A stretch of DNA of 64,000 nucleotides from Bimastos eiseni (taxonomy: Eukaryota; Annelida; Clitellata; Crassiclitellata; Lumbricidae), in assembly GCA_959347315.1 (NCBI GenBank), contig OY365814.1:2283661-2347660 (forward strand). The letters run 5' to 3'. Made by a program: the position numbers and the translations under genes. Under the pieces are notes generated by a model. That model was not told the origin of the DNA. It saw only the letters and a list, made by a program, of their open reading frames with translations, and made no database searches. Shown piece by piece: positions 1 through 11,100 of this stretch; the stretch's first letter is position 1, and the number at the start of each line of letters is the position of its first letter.

Positions 1-263
1 CGCATGATACTTATTATTATTGTCACTAATAGTTACTAATAGTGCTATTATTAAAGTATTACAACTATTAGTATGTTTTTTTTCATTACTATTAGTATCG
101 CCATTATTAAAATATTTTTAATTTGTTTAAATATTATAATTCCCAGTATTGTGAAGTGTATTCTAACATTGCATTGCAAATCATGGCATGACGTTATTCA
201 AACACCAAATAACACTTGTTAAAAATTTTTTTTCCTGATAAAAAGTTGTCAAACGTCACTTAC

Positions 264-545
264 GTAAGTAATTATCAGTTTCAGCGTGTATCGGCGTCTG
301 TGATTCAACAGCGCTGGCATCACGCGGCGCCTGTGATTCAACAGCGCTGGCATTAATCTGAGGCTCGGGTTGACTAGCGCTGGCATTGATCTGAGCCTCT
401 GGTTGACCAGCGTTGGCATCAATCGGCGCCTGTGATTCAACAGCGCTGGCATTAATCGGCGCGGGTGGTTGACCAGTGCTGGCATTGAACTGCATCTCCT
501 TGGAGTACGCCAACGCTCCTGAGACCACAGCTTTAGCTGTTATCA
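264..545 (-). CDS. Exon 6 of the multi-PAN gene: 11-residue repeat stalk
   Basis: The acceptor is at 546-547 and the donor GTAAGT at 258-263; 282 nt, phase 1-1. After about 20 non-repeat residues the exon encodes six 11-residue (33-bp) repeats of the pattern INASAVESQAP, with variants such as INASASQPEPQ. The repeats are rich in Ser, Ala, Pro, Gln and acidic residues and contain NAS sequons, so they probably form an extended, glycosylated linker. The reading frame does not end here; it splices onward off the window. Confidence 0.6.
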
Positions 546-3500
546 CTGTTGTGTAAACCAATAAAGTATAATTATTTTGTGATATTGCTCGAGATAGTTT
601 CTTTATCTACGTCTGACAATCACACAAACTTTTATAAACACGATTCTATCGCATTTCAATCAGGCTTTTAGGCTTTACAATAGACCCTGACAGTTTCAGT
701 AAAAGAGTATCGCTAGCAGATCAACGCTTTTCTCACAAACAATTGGGATTCATGGTGCTGCAAAAGGTCAGTAGACTATTGAATAGAATACTGCAACTCA
801 ACTAAAGTTAATAATTATAGATAGATCAGTGCATGCGATGTCTTACAAGTGAATTGATAAGCAGGTGGACTCTCATCTTGAGACTAAAAGAGCGAAATGT
901 TGAATATAGGTACAAAGTACTTATCAAAAAATAAAAGTAGTAGCTTACTATTGAATTCATACATAACTTTGTATAACTGCAACTAATTTATCTGTTGATA
1001 AAATCAATTGCTTTACTATTTACATAACTTTTCAAGTCATATTGTTATTTTCAAGCTACACAACAATTGAACCAGTTTTATTATAAAGGTCCTCTCTATT
1101 ACAATACGTTTTAGAACCGTTATTGACCACCAGTGTCTCAACGGCCAATATATGTTCTGTTTCATTTGTGGAGAGTACACCATTAAGTCTTAGAGACTGG
1201 ATTTGCTAAAAAAAAGTGTAATTATGAGCTGTAGTTCGGTTGTAAGACGGGTGATCAAGACAAGGAAACAGACCAACCAACCAGACATGTCTACAAATCA
1301 GACATGTCATCAATTAAAAACTATTCGAACGTCTGTTTGTGGGATCGGAGAAAATCTCATGGAAAGCATTCAAACAAAAATCAACATAGAAACATTTTAA
1401 AAATGTTGAACTTACGATGCATCTCAGATACATTGTGCAATTTACCATATCATAAATGATTTTCTCAAAAAACTTTAAATTCGATTTTCTCCAAATTCCC
1501 ACGTGATACAACCAATCCAAAATTATATTTCTTTTCACTTTGAGGTGAGCTATCTTCACCATCCACAATTTTTCATGAAACAAAAAAATTAAAAAAAAAT
1601 TTTGTCCAGTGTAATGCGTAATAAGTAAGATGTTTATGGTCTGGCGAATTTGGAGTAGGCTCACATTCGTTAGATCAAGTCAAATGCTGAAACATAATGT
1701 AGGCCTGATGAATCACCTGCGCCTCCTACCAGACGTAGAGAAGAAATGAGTTCGCAGACCGCACACCATAACATCGTGCATTCAAAAGCTGATTAAACTT
1801 ACCGAGAATTTGGTCATAAGATCGAAAATAAGTCAGACCTTCACTCATTGGTTGACAGACTCCTCTGACGTAGAGATCGTAATCGGGAGACCTTGTTGTC
1901 GCGTTCATGCGAGACATAACGAGGGCACATTCGGAGTCTTTCGTTCCATCGACTTTGGAGAATTTGAACCCGGTGCAAGAAACTGTGTCGAAACAAGCTG
2001 CCTGACACGCTTCCACTGTATTCACTGAGAACGTCTTCAGTTCCGACATTGACGGCACGTGGTCCTCGAATTTCACGAATATGTCATGGCAAGTGGACAC
2101 TGGTTGAAAAGAAACACCAAATGCAGTAGGAGGGTAATGGTCGACTCACGCTTATTAAAACTAATTTAGATATTTTTTAAGAATTGGTGCAGGTTAGTAA
2201 TAGCACACGCAGGTTTTAGTTGTTGGTGTAATAACATTTTAACTGGTTTTAAGCACCACTATTGCAAGCTGAAGTAACGATAGTCGATAAGTACAAACAT
2301 TCTAGTGGCATTTTAGAAATGGCGTTGCCACTGTTTGCAGTGGAAGAAACGAGAGTTGCAATAGTAGTATAATTATTTTCAGTAGCTTGTAGGCATTAGT
2401 GTTACAGGTGTTAATAGAGAACTTAACGATGATTTAGAAACAATAAAATTCATAGTAGTTCTTGCGCGCAATGGTGTTGCTACAGGCTAGAAGCAAAGTA
2501 AAGTTGCAATAGTAATTCTTAGTTGTTTTGAATAATATAGCTGGTAAAAATTACTTGTAGTGAGTATTGTTAAATATTGCAAGTGGCAGTAGTTGAGGCA
2601 ACATTCGTATTGTAATGACACGAGTAGCTATAAATTGGTAGTAGTGACGGATTTGCTACCTCCGCATTGTAGTTCATAGCGAATGCAACAGTCGTGCAAG
2701 ATGCGATTGGTGTTGGCATTCGATCTGTGATGGTAACACCTGGATTCTTCGATGCTCACGTCAACGGAAACGCATTCAGGATATGCCTGAGCACAACTCG
2801 AGATGCACTGCTCTGTCGTCATCAGGCCAATGTCGGACCCATCATTGGCAATAACATTGCCCAGACTGAGGTAGAAGGAACACGCTGGACAGAAACAATA
2901 ATAATGCAAAACGAGGCACATTATAATAATTGTAATCTTAATCATAGATAATTTATATATTTCGCATCTTCAATTGAGTCAACAGTGGTTGTAGTATAAC
3001 TGTGTAAAACCAGGATTGATGTAAATGGGTTACATGCTCTCATAAGAACTACACCTCTGTAATGTAGGTCTGCCAGTTCAGTCTGGTACTATTTGGTACA
3101 AAATGAAGGCGTGTGAGAACTCTGGCCGTCACCCCACCCCACATCATCACTGACAAATTGATGAAGTTATCCTCCTGTCAACCACAAACTGTAGCGTTTT
3201 GTACATTCGGAACATAAAACACCTTGAACGGCGACCATTCGGTGAACAAAACATTAGACTAGTCTTCCACAGTCCAGCGTTCATGCTCCTAGTGGCGGCG
3301 CTGCATGCATGCAAAATAAGCAATTGTGTCCCAAAAAAGATTAAAAAAATCACCAAAAAGATTTCAACAACAATCTTTAAAGAAATAAAACAAATTAAAA
3401 TATTTAACTAAATAATTTGTAAATAAAATGAAATTTTCAACTACGTCAGAACATACTTACTTACAGGGCTGTAACGAGCTATAATTGCGCCCTGTGTCTA

Positions 3501-4283
3501 GATAACTGCGCCCTTTGCGCAGCATCAATTTGACGCCTCACATTTTGAAAATAGTGCATTTTATAGAATAATAAGTTATTCCATCCTAAAATTTGCGCCC
3601 TTGCCACATTTGCGCCGGGGACTTAGGCGCCGCTGCCCCCCTTCGGTAGGGCCCTGCTTACTTAGAACTTAAGTTACGGTGTATTGATGTTTTTGAGACT
3701 AAAGATAGCTAACATATATTACTCGCTTTCCTAAGCAGACGATAATCGAATATTTCCTGTTTAAAACGTTATGTTTTCATTTTGCTTTCAAATTACGGTT
3801 TAATAAATATATATATATATACGTCTCTGTGTATTTTTATTAGTCCTTGTGTGTATGGATGTCGTCGGTCTGTGTGTTTCTCGTCTGTATTTATTGCGCA
3901 TCACTGCCATCGGCCCCTTTGAATCGCGGTGAGTCCGAGTGCGCCTTCTGAGTAGATATCTGGAAGAAACACTATGTCAGGACTCTATGATTGATTGATT
4001 GATTGGCTTTATTGATTGCAGGTTGCGGGAAATGATACCGCTTTCTACTGCTCTTCACGTCAGTTTGTTACTATACCCATCCACATAATAAATGTGAGGA
4101 CCACGCAAACGCATAGAACCCAACGCAGCTTTCCATAAGACAATACATAATATCTTCGTTAATTATCATACCAGCCGACAAACCGCAGTTGTTTACAATC
4201 GATCAGAAGACACACAAACTCACACACACACACTCTCACACACACACTCTCACACACACACACACACTCAAACACACACACAG

Positions 4284-4342
<59 letters not shown>

Positions 4343-7300
4343 CATGCATCCATATGGCCCACCATTGAAACAAACATGCAAAAATTACAAACACATGCGT
4401 ACATGCAGATAATATTATTATTCGTGCGCACTTGTGAACCAATCCATTTAAGCATAGGCTTACGTAGCACAATAGATGCATAATGAAAAATTACCGCAGA
4501 TTGTTTCGCTGGCGTTGTAATGCGTGACGTTCACGGATCTGTATTTATCGGTTTCCTGTATATGGTCGAAATGCAGGTAGCAGCCCCCGGTCGGTTGGCT
4601 CAGATTGTGGTTGAAGTCCACCGCCTCACAACCCTTCACGACTTCGCACAGTTGCTGACATTTCTCCACGGTCCGATACTCGAAGTAGTGCAGACCATGT
4701 TTACCGGACGTATTCTCTTCGGCTGTCCATTTATAACTGCACTCTGCGATCAAGACGAGGAAACACTCGAGTAATCGTAATTGTATTCTCCAAACTTCTA
4801 AAGCGCCACTCGAAAGCCAAGCCCAGGGCACCAGCTGATTCACGAGCGCTGGGTTGTCCAAAGAGTGGTCCGGATCCGAGGAAGGCCAGAGTCAGTGTCC
4901 AGAGGGTCAAAGGACTCAAAATAGTTGTTAAGGCGATGTTGTCTGTCAGGACATGAGCGCAACATTATCTATAGAACCGTAGGGAGCAGTAGGGCAGAAG
5001 AAATTCTTGAGCAAAAGAGTTGTAGACTTATGAAATGGGTTGGATGACAGAACTAGAAAATAAAGTGTCCAGCAACGAAACATCTGCTGAACAGAATATC
5101 GCGAAATCGATGTTATCAGGATCTTTACTTCTAATGCGTAGATGAAGTTTGCATCGAATAAAACCGATGAGCTAGTCATTCTTTTGACAGTTACCACCTT
5201 AAAGCGATCAGCAGAAGAACTCATAGTAGCTACTCTTACTGATCGTGAATACGAAAGTTACACCTTACACAAACTCTCTATTTTGAAAATTTATTTATTT
5301 ATTACGAGAATTTATGTGTAGCGACTCTTCAAAGTCAGAGGCACCCCAAACCCCCGCCGCAAAATAAAGTCGTCTTAAGAAGAGAAAGGAATGCACGAGT
5401 CTAGGAAACAAGCGGAGCGTCAAAGCGAGGCCATTCTAAATCGAGGGTCTACCACTGAGAAGGCACGGCTCTGCCTGGTGAAGGTACGAGCAAGAGGAAT
5501 ATAGAAAGAGACCATGTTCAGTTCAAAATTGCAGGGTTTTGACTTGCATCATAAAAAGGCTACTTTACTTACCACTTACGAACACACATAAGACACAACT
5601 ATATTTCTACAGTGCTCCGCCGTAGTAAATTCATGTGCTTCAGCCTTTCAGGCGGAGAGCACTTGTAATAATTATCTGCAAAGGTGCTTTATAAATTTAT
5701 AAATACTAGCGGTTAAGATAAGGAATGAAACGTACCAGGGTTCGGCATACACCTCCGATCGACAACATACTGAGTGACGATGTACGACGGAGAGTAGGTG
5801 AAATTCAATAGGTCGCTCAAGTTCATGTGGAGCCAGCAACCGTTGGTCAATGACCTTGACTCCTCGTAATCGGCCGACACGCAACGACTGTTGTTAATAC
5901 AGAATCGAAGACAATCGTTGATCGTCGTGAGGAACTTGTAGTGATGACCATGCAGCGAATTCCGCTGAGCATAGCGAACCAATTTTGGGGCGCAAGGATC
6001 AACTGTACAGAGTAGAAAGCGTGCGTCAGTTACTGTTGGTCACTTTTGTAATCGTAACCTCTAAATTTCAAAGATGCTTTCAAGGGGTCACCCGAGATTC
6101 TTCACGACCGCTAAGTTGTGCAAGATGGTCTCCTATTTTCCAGATTTAGTAATCGTAATCGTAATTTTCGAACTTCATAAGCGCTACTCGAAAGCCAAGC
6201 ACATGGCACGAGCTTATTCACGAGCGCTGCGTTAAATCAAATGGGTTGTTGAAAGAGTAGTCCGAGAAAGGGCAGAGTCCGGTTTACAGAGGGTCAGAGT
6301 AGTTGTCAAGGGGGTGTTTCCTTCGTCGATGATTGGAGGGTGGATAATCGGGCGAGTTTGGGTAAGAATTATACAGAAGGCGAGACTTGAATTTTGAATG
6401 AAAAGAATGAGAGGTGCTGGTTAGAGGAGCATGAGATTGATGATGGTAGAAGATTGAAAATTTCACTAGAACTTCCTCAACGGATCTCAAAAGAATCATC
6501 TACACATGAGTGACACCAAATATACGATACAAATATACACGATACAAATGAACACCTCTGTTTCAACCTATCAGATAGTCACGTCCAAAGTCCTCGAGCT
6601 TTTCTAATATCACCATAAGATAAGTAAGACTTAAAACTTCAAGACCAAGGAAAGACCAACACAGTGACGTTCGAAGACTGAGAACAAGAAAACATGCACA
6701 AAACATAACAAGACATGTATACATACGTATAAATATATTCTGCATTTACTATCAGTCGAGTTGCCTGATGCATTCAAAGGGTTAATGAAAGTTGAAAACT
6801 TATCTTAAAGCATATACTAAAAACAGTAGAAAAATCGATTACAATACGGCAATCAATTGGTTTCTTAGGGATAGATCGGTGCACATAATGTATTGCAAGT
6901 GAATCGATAAACAGGTTAAAGTATTAAAGGTGGTGTTATTTGACATCGAAAATTACAAGTGTCTATCCATCTTTTCTGCGTAATTGTGAAAATACGGAAT
7001 TTTAAATTTAGACAGCTGTATTATATGAGGCAATGAAATATTTTCAATGAAATTTTCAGGGTTTGTTCACAAATCCTTCCTCTTTAAATCTAAAAGAGTT
7101 TGGTAAAGATATCTCTATCGGTTGTTGAGAAATTGCATTTCTTCAGGTGATATATTTTTAATTGAGCCACCCTGTAGGTCATATAATTATGGGCACCCAC
7201 TGGGCATGCTTGCAGCAGAAGTTCAGGGCGACCAATAAGATATTGAATCATGACAAAGTCATCTGATATTCTTCACCAAAAACGTCGACCATTTAAAAAC

Positions 7301-7404
7301 TTACCTTTTTCATTCACAGCTTGTGAATTGGCTTCCATGTAACAATGAAAGTCGGATAATCCTATGATAAATAAGTAGACGATGAAACGGACGAACAGTG
7401 TCAT
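264..7404 (-). CDS. Secreted multi-PAN/apple-domain protein gene (six exons visible, 3' end off the left edge)
   Basis: Six exons with consensus splice sites join into one frame: 7305-7404, 5736-6002, 4495-4743, 2660-2884, 1803-2099 and 264-545. All internal exons start and end in phase 1 and have lengths divisible by three. The 473 residues visible are a signal peptide (about 1-33), four cysteine-rich PAN/apple-like modules (about 34-122, 123-205, 206-280, 281-379) and a Ser/Ala/Pro/Gln-rich stretch of 11-residue repeats (about 396-462). A donor at 258-263 shows that further exons lie beyond position 1. PAN domains bind proteins or carbohydrates outside the cell, so a secreted adhesive, lectin-like or defence role is likely but not shown. 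No catalytic domain or membrane anchor is visible here. The introns hold several transposon fragments. Domain calls rest on cysteine spacing and exon phase; no profile search was run. Confidence 0.72.
296..492 (-). repeat. 33-bp coding tandem repeat (about six copies)
   Basis: Adjacent 33-bp units sharing the core GCCAGCGCTGTTGAATCACA (minus sense) lie within exon 6. The units keep the reading frame, so copy number changes would lengthen or shorten the encoded stalk by 11 residues at a time. Confidence 0.75.
546..1802 (-). other. Intron 5 of the multi-PAN gene; no recognised element
   Basis: AT-rich sequence between exons 6 and 5. Short ORFs here have no recognisable domain and look random. 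Confidence 0.5.
1803..2099 (-). CDS. Exon 5 of the multi-PAN gene: PAN module 4
   Basis: The acceptor is at 2100-2101 and the donor GTAAGT at 1797-1802; 297 nt, phase 1-1. It encodes CHDIFVKFE, then ACQAACFDTVSCTGFKF, ECALV and RGVC. This is the clearest PAN/apple signature in the window, with the usual helix-Cys-Cys core. About 15 residues after the last Cys link to the repeat exon. Confidence 0.75.
2100..2659 (-). other. Intron 4 of the multi-PAN gene; no recognised element
   Basis: AT-rich sequence with several GTAGTTGCAA-like short repeats in loose order. No gene or transposon ends are seen. Confidence 0.5.
2660..2884 (-). CDS. Exon 4 of the multi-PAN gene: PAN module 3
   Basis: The acceptor is at 2885-2886 and the donor GTAGCA, slightly weak, at 2654-2659; 225 nt, phase 1-1. 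The translation has ACSFYLS at the start, EQCISSCAQAYPECVSVDV in the middle, ESRCYHH, and CC plus C near the end. It is shorter and more diverged than modules 1, 2 and 4, but the Cys spacing and phase fit PAN. Confidence 0.65.
3464..3656. mobile_element. 193-bp hAT-type MITE with 8-bp target duplication CTTACTTA
   Basis: The ends are inverted: left CAGGGCTGTAACGA and, read inward from the right, CAGGGCCCTACCGA. Identical 8-bp direct repeats CTTACTTA flank the element at 3456-3463 and 3657-3664. Eight-bp duplications and CAG-starting ends are typical of hAT elements. No coding capacity. It lies in intron 3 of the multi-PAN gene. Confidence 0.85.
4210..4340. repeat. Compound CA/CTCA and TA microsatellite
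   Basis: A run of CA with CTCA interruptions (about 4210-4292) passes directly into (TA)n (4293-4340). Long open frames across it are simple-repeat artefacts. Confidence 0.95.
4495..4743 (-). CDS. Exon 3 of the multi-PAN gene: PAN module 2
   Basis: The acceptor is at 4744-4745 and the donor GTAATT at 4489-4494; 249 nt, phase 1-1. It encodes a module with CQQLCEVVKGCEAVDFN, GGCYLH and a closing TIC, closely parallel to module 1. Sequons NVT and NAS are present. The following intron carries a CA/TA microsatellite. Confidence 0.7.
4771..4936 (-). repeat. SINE-like dispersed repeat, copy 1
   Basis: Shares a 150-bp pattern with 6149-6313: in minus sense a TCTGACCC-like start, an AGCGCTCGTGAAT block, CTTGGCTTTCGAGT, GGCGCTTTAGAAGTT, then an ATTACGATTA tail. 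The simple tail at one end suggests a retroposed SINE. It lies just upstream of exon 3. Confidence 0.55.
5736..6002 (-). CDS. Exon 2 of the multi-PAN gene: PAN module 1
   Basis: The acceptor is at 6003-6004 and the donor GTACGT at 5730-5735; 267 nt, phase 1-1. The translation holds a Cys near the start, then CLRFC and a Cys followed by VSADY, then NGCWLH and a terminal Cys in VVDRRC. This is the alternating Cys and aromatic pattern of PAN/apple modules. N-glycosylation sequons (NLS, NFT) fit a secreted protein. Confidence 0.7.
6149..6313 (-). repeat. SINE-like dispersed repeat, copy 2
   Basis: Diverged copy of the repeat at 4771-4936 in the same orientation, with a longer ATTACGATTACG tail. 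It lies just upstream of exon 2, so two neighbouring introns carry the same repeat at the same relative place. Confidence 0.55.
6925..7177 (+). mobile_element. Solo end fragment of the mariner-type element at 8089-9099
   Basis: Roughly 250 bp matching, in inverted orientation, 8092-8343, from AAAGGTGGTGTTATTT to TTGAGCCACCCTGTAG. It includes the long terminal repeat and some subterminal sequence but no transposase. It lies in intron 1 of the multi-PAN gene. Confidence 0.7.
7305..7404 (-). CDS. Exon 1 of the multi-PAN gene: start codon and signal peptide
   Basis: The ATG is at 7402-7404. It is followed by a short basic start and a hydrophobic core (VYLFIIGL) ending near a Cys, typical of a signal peptide. 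The donor GTAAGT lies at 7299-7304 (minus) and leaves one base over (phase 1), which matches the next exon. There are 33 complete codons. The 5' UTR and promoter were not located. Confidence 0.7.
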
Positions 7405-7857
7405 GGCGAAGTTTTCCTTGCTTCGGAATTTAATATCGGTCAAATTCAGAAAATTGTCTAAGACTAAGTGGCTCCAATTCGAGTAGCAAAGGACTCTGTT
7501 CCTGTGCTGCTCGAATCCCTATTTATAATCAAAATTATTAGCTCACTTATAAATATCTTAGAGAATTCAGACAATTATCCACAAAGCGCTCATTGCGACA
7601 AACATCGGGCAAGACTGTGACGTCGTATTAATTACACAATAATCATAATTGACGTCATTAAATGTTGTCTTGTTTCTGTAGATTTTATAGCACTTAGCAC
7701 ACAATAACAGTTAATTGTGCAGAATACCAATTTAGGGACGAAGGGCCTGCTGGACAGTGCCACCTTGTTATAATTATTGGTAGGCCTAAGCTAAGTAAAT
7801 GAAGACGAAGCGGAGAACATTTAAGCCCCTTAATAGGTCAGAAAGAAGGAACTCAAC
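7405..7857. other. Upstream flank of the multi-PAN gene; no gene seen
   Basis: AT-rich sequence upstream of the start codon on the minus strand. It should hold the promoter, but no convincing TATA or initiator could be chosen. Confidence 0.4.
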
Positions 7858-8060
7858 AAATTTATTATTCTATGCTTCACAACGTCTTTGGAACGGACTC
7901 TCGAAAGACCTTAGCCAATTCGATCCTCCTCCTATATCGCCTATTAATTTTATCTCTCCTCCGCTAGCACTCCCATCTGCTAATTTGCATTCATGACTTA
8001 AGCCGAGTTCTTCAATCCTATCCTGGTTCACGGCTTGACCTCCCAGAATTTGACCTGGCA
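7858..8060 (+). pseudogene. C-terminal fragment of a non-LTR retrotransposon ORF2
   Basis: The plus frame reads a segment with ASQRLWNGLSKDLSQF followed by a Pro/Leu-rich stretch and LHS. This resembles the conserved ending of CR1/L2-like ORF2 proteins (aromatic, LWN, LP, then a Phe/Leu-rich tail). A stop at 7994-7996 and further stops show decay. The mariner-type element begins just after it. Confidence 0.5.
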
Positions 8061-8088
8061 ACGAAACAAAATGAGAGGCTTGCCAATA

Positions 8089-9099
8089 CACAGGATGGCT
8101 CAATAAAAAATACTCAACCAGAATAAATGCAATTTCTCAACAACCGATGGAGATATTTTTACAAAACTCTAAAAATTTATAGAGAAACGATTTGCAAACA
8201 AACTCTAAAAATTTCATTGAAAACATTTTATTGCTTCAAATATTACAGCTGTCTAAATTTGAAATTCCGTATTTTCACAATAAAGCAGTAAAAATGGACA
8301 GACACTTGTAGTTTTCAGTGTTAAATAACACCACCTTTAATTATAAATTCAAAAATCTGTCAAGCGGTATATATCAAAGCATGTTCTAAGTGTTTGCACC
8401 CAGCTCTCACACGAGCTCGAAGTCATTTTGTGAAGCTGTGTGGCCTTCTTGATTGAGTCCTACTGCAGCTGGTCCGATATCAACTGCAAGACTTTTTTCA
8501 GCTCTTCGATGTTCGTTGGCTTGGGATGAATTGTCTTGTGGCGCTCAATATAGCACCCCGGACATGATAATCGAGAGGGTTCAGGTGACTCAGGTCTGGT
8601 GAGTTTGGTTGCCATTCATCTTTGCCAATGAAGTCACTGCAGTTGGTGACATTAAGGGCTTAAGTCAACTTTGCCATGTGAGCAGGCGCCCCGTCCAGCT
8701 TGAAAATGAAATCAGACGGTAGAACACACCTGTAGTCTTCAAAGAGTGAGGGTTGCAGTGTATCAAGTTTTGCTTTTACTTTAGCCTTGTCTTGGATGAA
8801 ATGCAGTATTCCCATACCGCCGTAACATAAGCCAGCAGAAACCATGACCTGCTTTGCAAACTTTGCTTTGTCAACCGCCAGGCGACTTTCGTTCATCTTC
8901 GTCATTATGAAAACACGGAATATTAAATTCAAACTGCTGTATAATATTTAAAGCAATGAAAGGTTTTCAAAATAAATTTTCACGGTTTGTTCGAAAATCT
9001 TTCATCTGTAAACTTTAATAACTTTGGAAAAGATATCTCCATTGGTTGTTGAGAAATTGCATTTATTCTGGCGGGGGTCTTTATTGAGCCATCCTGTAG
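8089..9099 (-). mobile_element. Tc1/mariner-type element, internally deleted, with TA target duplication
   Basis: The ends are inverted: left CACAGGATGGCTCAATAAA and right, read inward, CTACAGGATGGCTCAATAAA. Similarity continues for about 200 bp. TA dinucleotides flank it at 8087-8088 and 9100-9101. The interior holds only the C-terminal half of a transposase on the minus strand, so the helix-turn-helix and first catalytic Asp are missing. The right terminal repeat abuts the transposase fragment, indicating internal deletion. Confidence 0.8.
8400..8932 (-). pseudogene. Mariner-type transposase, C-terminal half
   Basis: The minus frame 8932-8660 reads KQVMVSAGLCYGGMG, then IFKLDGAPAHMAKLT, the standard second catalytic Asp region of Tc1/mariner transposases. 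A stop follows. Past it, the same strand still reads DEWQPNSPDL and NPLDYHV, matching the third catalytic region with Asp rather than Glu. The protein is broken by stops and lacks the N-terminal half. Confidence 0.8.
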
Positions 9100-10807
9100 T
9101 ATGCGGACGTGTTTTGGTGCAGAGCTCGCGAATAAGCTGGCCTCCCTGACGTTGCAGTTGAGAATGTCTCGAAGACATACATTAAGTAGTATTAGTCTTA
9201 GTTTAACTAGGGCTACACTGTGAAATAATAAAGGATCATTAGCGTCGCCCTATTTTTTTATCCATGCAGTCTGTTTTGAAAGAGATCGCTGCGTACATGA
9301 GTGGGCGTGAGCGAGCATTACAAAGATCAGTAAGTTACTAAGCATCGATTGTAACCAGAACAAGACTTACACACCACAAACTTTACTACCACTCCCATTC
9401 ATTGTTACGCATGAACAAGCCAAAGCAGATTTCGCCCTAATGCCTAGAAATAGGAGGTTATTTTTATGAATCGGTTATAACGGGCGTTGACATACAGTAG
9501 TGGAGATTTGTGCTCTTCAGCCACGGCTGAGAGGGATTGGGTGCGAATTAACAATGATAGTTGACCAACACGTTACGTTTGTTGACCGGTTATTCATTAA
9601 TAATATTATTAACCTAACATATAATTGGCTAACCGTTTTCCAGATCTTGGGCTAGCACAGTTCGTGCAAGGGGGCTCTAAATCGTGAAACTCCATCTAAC
9701 AGGCAGCGGTGGTGAAGATTACAACCTATCAAATACTCAAACACTAAACAGGGTCGACACCATACTGTCGCGTTACAAATAGGCCTACGTGTACATCTCC
9801 AATCTTAATCGTAATTCCCAAACTTCTAAAGCGCCAGCGTCGAGTAGTGGATAGCACACTGGGGCGCAAAGCTGAAAAACCGAGTTTGATGCCCGTACCC
9901 CTCGTAAATTTGACCAGTCTTTCTTTTGGTAGGCGGCGGCGGCGCTGGTTAAAGTCGATGTATGACATTACGAGTGCCTTGCGTGGCTTGCGATGGTTAG
10001 ATTCAATTCCTGAAATAACTTGTCATCATTCGTTCATACTGTGGTTGAAATCATACCGCGGTTTATCCGTTTAAAATTAAACGAAAATTAGGCCTAGTAA
10101 TATTAATAATGATAAGTTTAAGGATTAGGGACTGATTTGAAGTAGATCGATTATAGTTCATATTTATAATAATTACCTCAGCGCTCTATTTAAGCCCATA
10201 ATATGTGGAAAATTTTTGCAAAACCAGTCGCAAGTCGCTGGTTACAATCAGGCTTAAAATGACCAAAAATGACATGAAACCTCAAACCGGTCGTAATTGA
10301 TATTAATGCAGAAACGATTACAAAAATATATATTTAATACAAATAATATCTAAAACTTTTGTTTGGACTTTCATAAAGGCTTCAAAAAAGATTTTTACCA
10401 ACAGCCCTATAATGTTACGAGACGGAAAATCATAATTTCGGTTCAAATTTCGCTATCTTTGTTGTCATATTTAATTAGGTTATGGTTCGAGATTTCCCGC
10501 CTTCATGGTCTCGTTTTGAAGCAGAATATCTCCTTTTCCTGTTCTATTATTAACATATGACCTTAGCCTATCTATTACGCACACAGCTTGCCCAGAAGGA
10601 GGTCGACGTATGTAAACAATATCCGATACATTGTTTGCAACCGAAGCGCGTGATTTGATCACGTGATACAATCTTGAACTGCGGTTGGCTGATGGTTTTA
10701 AGGTCAGGTATGCGCATGCGCACTGGGTATGACCCGGTCTCTTTAAATGTCACGCACACACGGTATGCAATCTAGTTTGTTGATTTTGAAATTCTTAATT
10801 CTCGAAA
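9100..10807. other. Region upstream of the transposase-like gene; no gene seen
   Basis: No supported gene. Near the right end are CpG-containing segments, GCGCATGCGC (about 10710-10720), a CACGTG motif at about 10660 and TTTAAA near 10743. These could belong to the promoter of the gene starting at 10808, but this is inference only. Confidence 0.35.
9802..9836 (-). repeat. 3' end of the SINE-like repeat, copy 3
   Basis: Only the tail portion is present (AATCTTAATCGTAATTCCCA and AACTTCTAAAGCGCCA, plus sense). It matches the ends of the copies at 4771 and 6149. Confidence 0.45.
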
Positions 10808-11100
10808 ATGGAAGAGATTATCGCGAATTTGATTAATGCTAAAGGGTCGGATCGAGCAAAAGTGCACGAATTGTTGCAAGAGTATTTGATCATCGATCGC
10901 GATGACGATCGCGATGAAAGCGAGGTTTTCAGTGATGATGATTTTCGGACAGAATCTGTTGCCAACAACGATTCAGATGACCAAGTAGAAAATGAAATGA
11001 ATGTTTCTGATTTCGAAGAGGTCATGACGCACGCTAAAACATCTAGCGAGTTCGTAACTGATGACAATGCCGTTGAATATCAGAAAGCGGTTGAATTCAG
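10808..11100 (+). CDS. Exon 1 of the transposase-like gene: acidic N-terminus
   Basis: The start codon is in a good context (GAAAATGG). The 97 residues are rich in Asp and Glu (IDRDDDRDESEVFSDDDF). The donor GTAAGC follows at 11101, in phase 2. Acidic leaders are common in transposase-derived proteins. Confidence 0.65.

Noticed and set aside
4159..4481. Two minus-strand ORFs of 81-103 codons
   Set aside because: They are translations of the CA/TA microsatellite and its flanks.
9840..9900. Possible tRNA gene (GTGGATAGCACACTGG followed by a GAGTTTGATGCCC segment)
   Set aside because: The A-box and B-box-like words are imperfect, no acceptor stem pairs, and a SINE-type repeat end is adjacent. 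At best it is an old SINE head.
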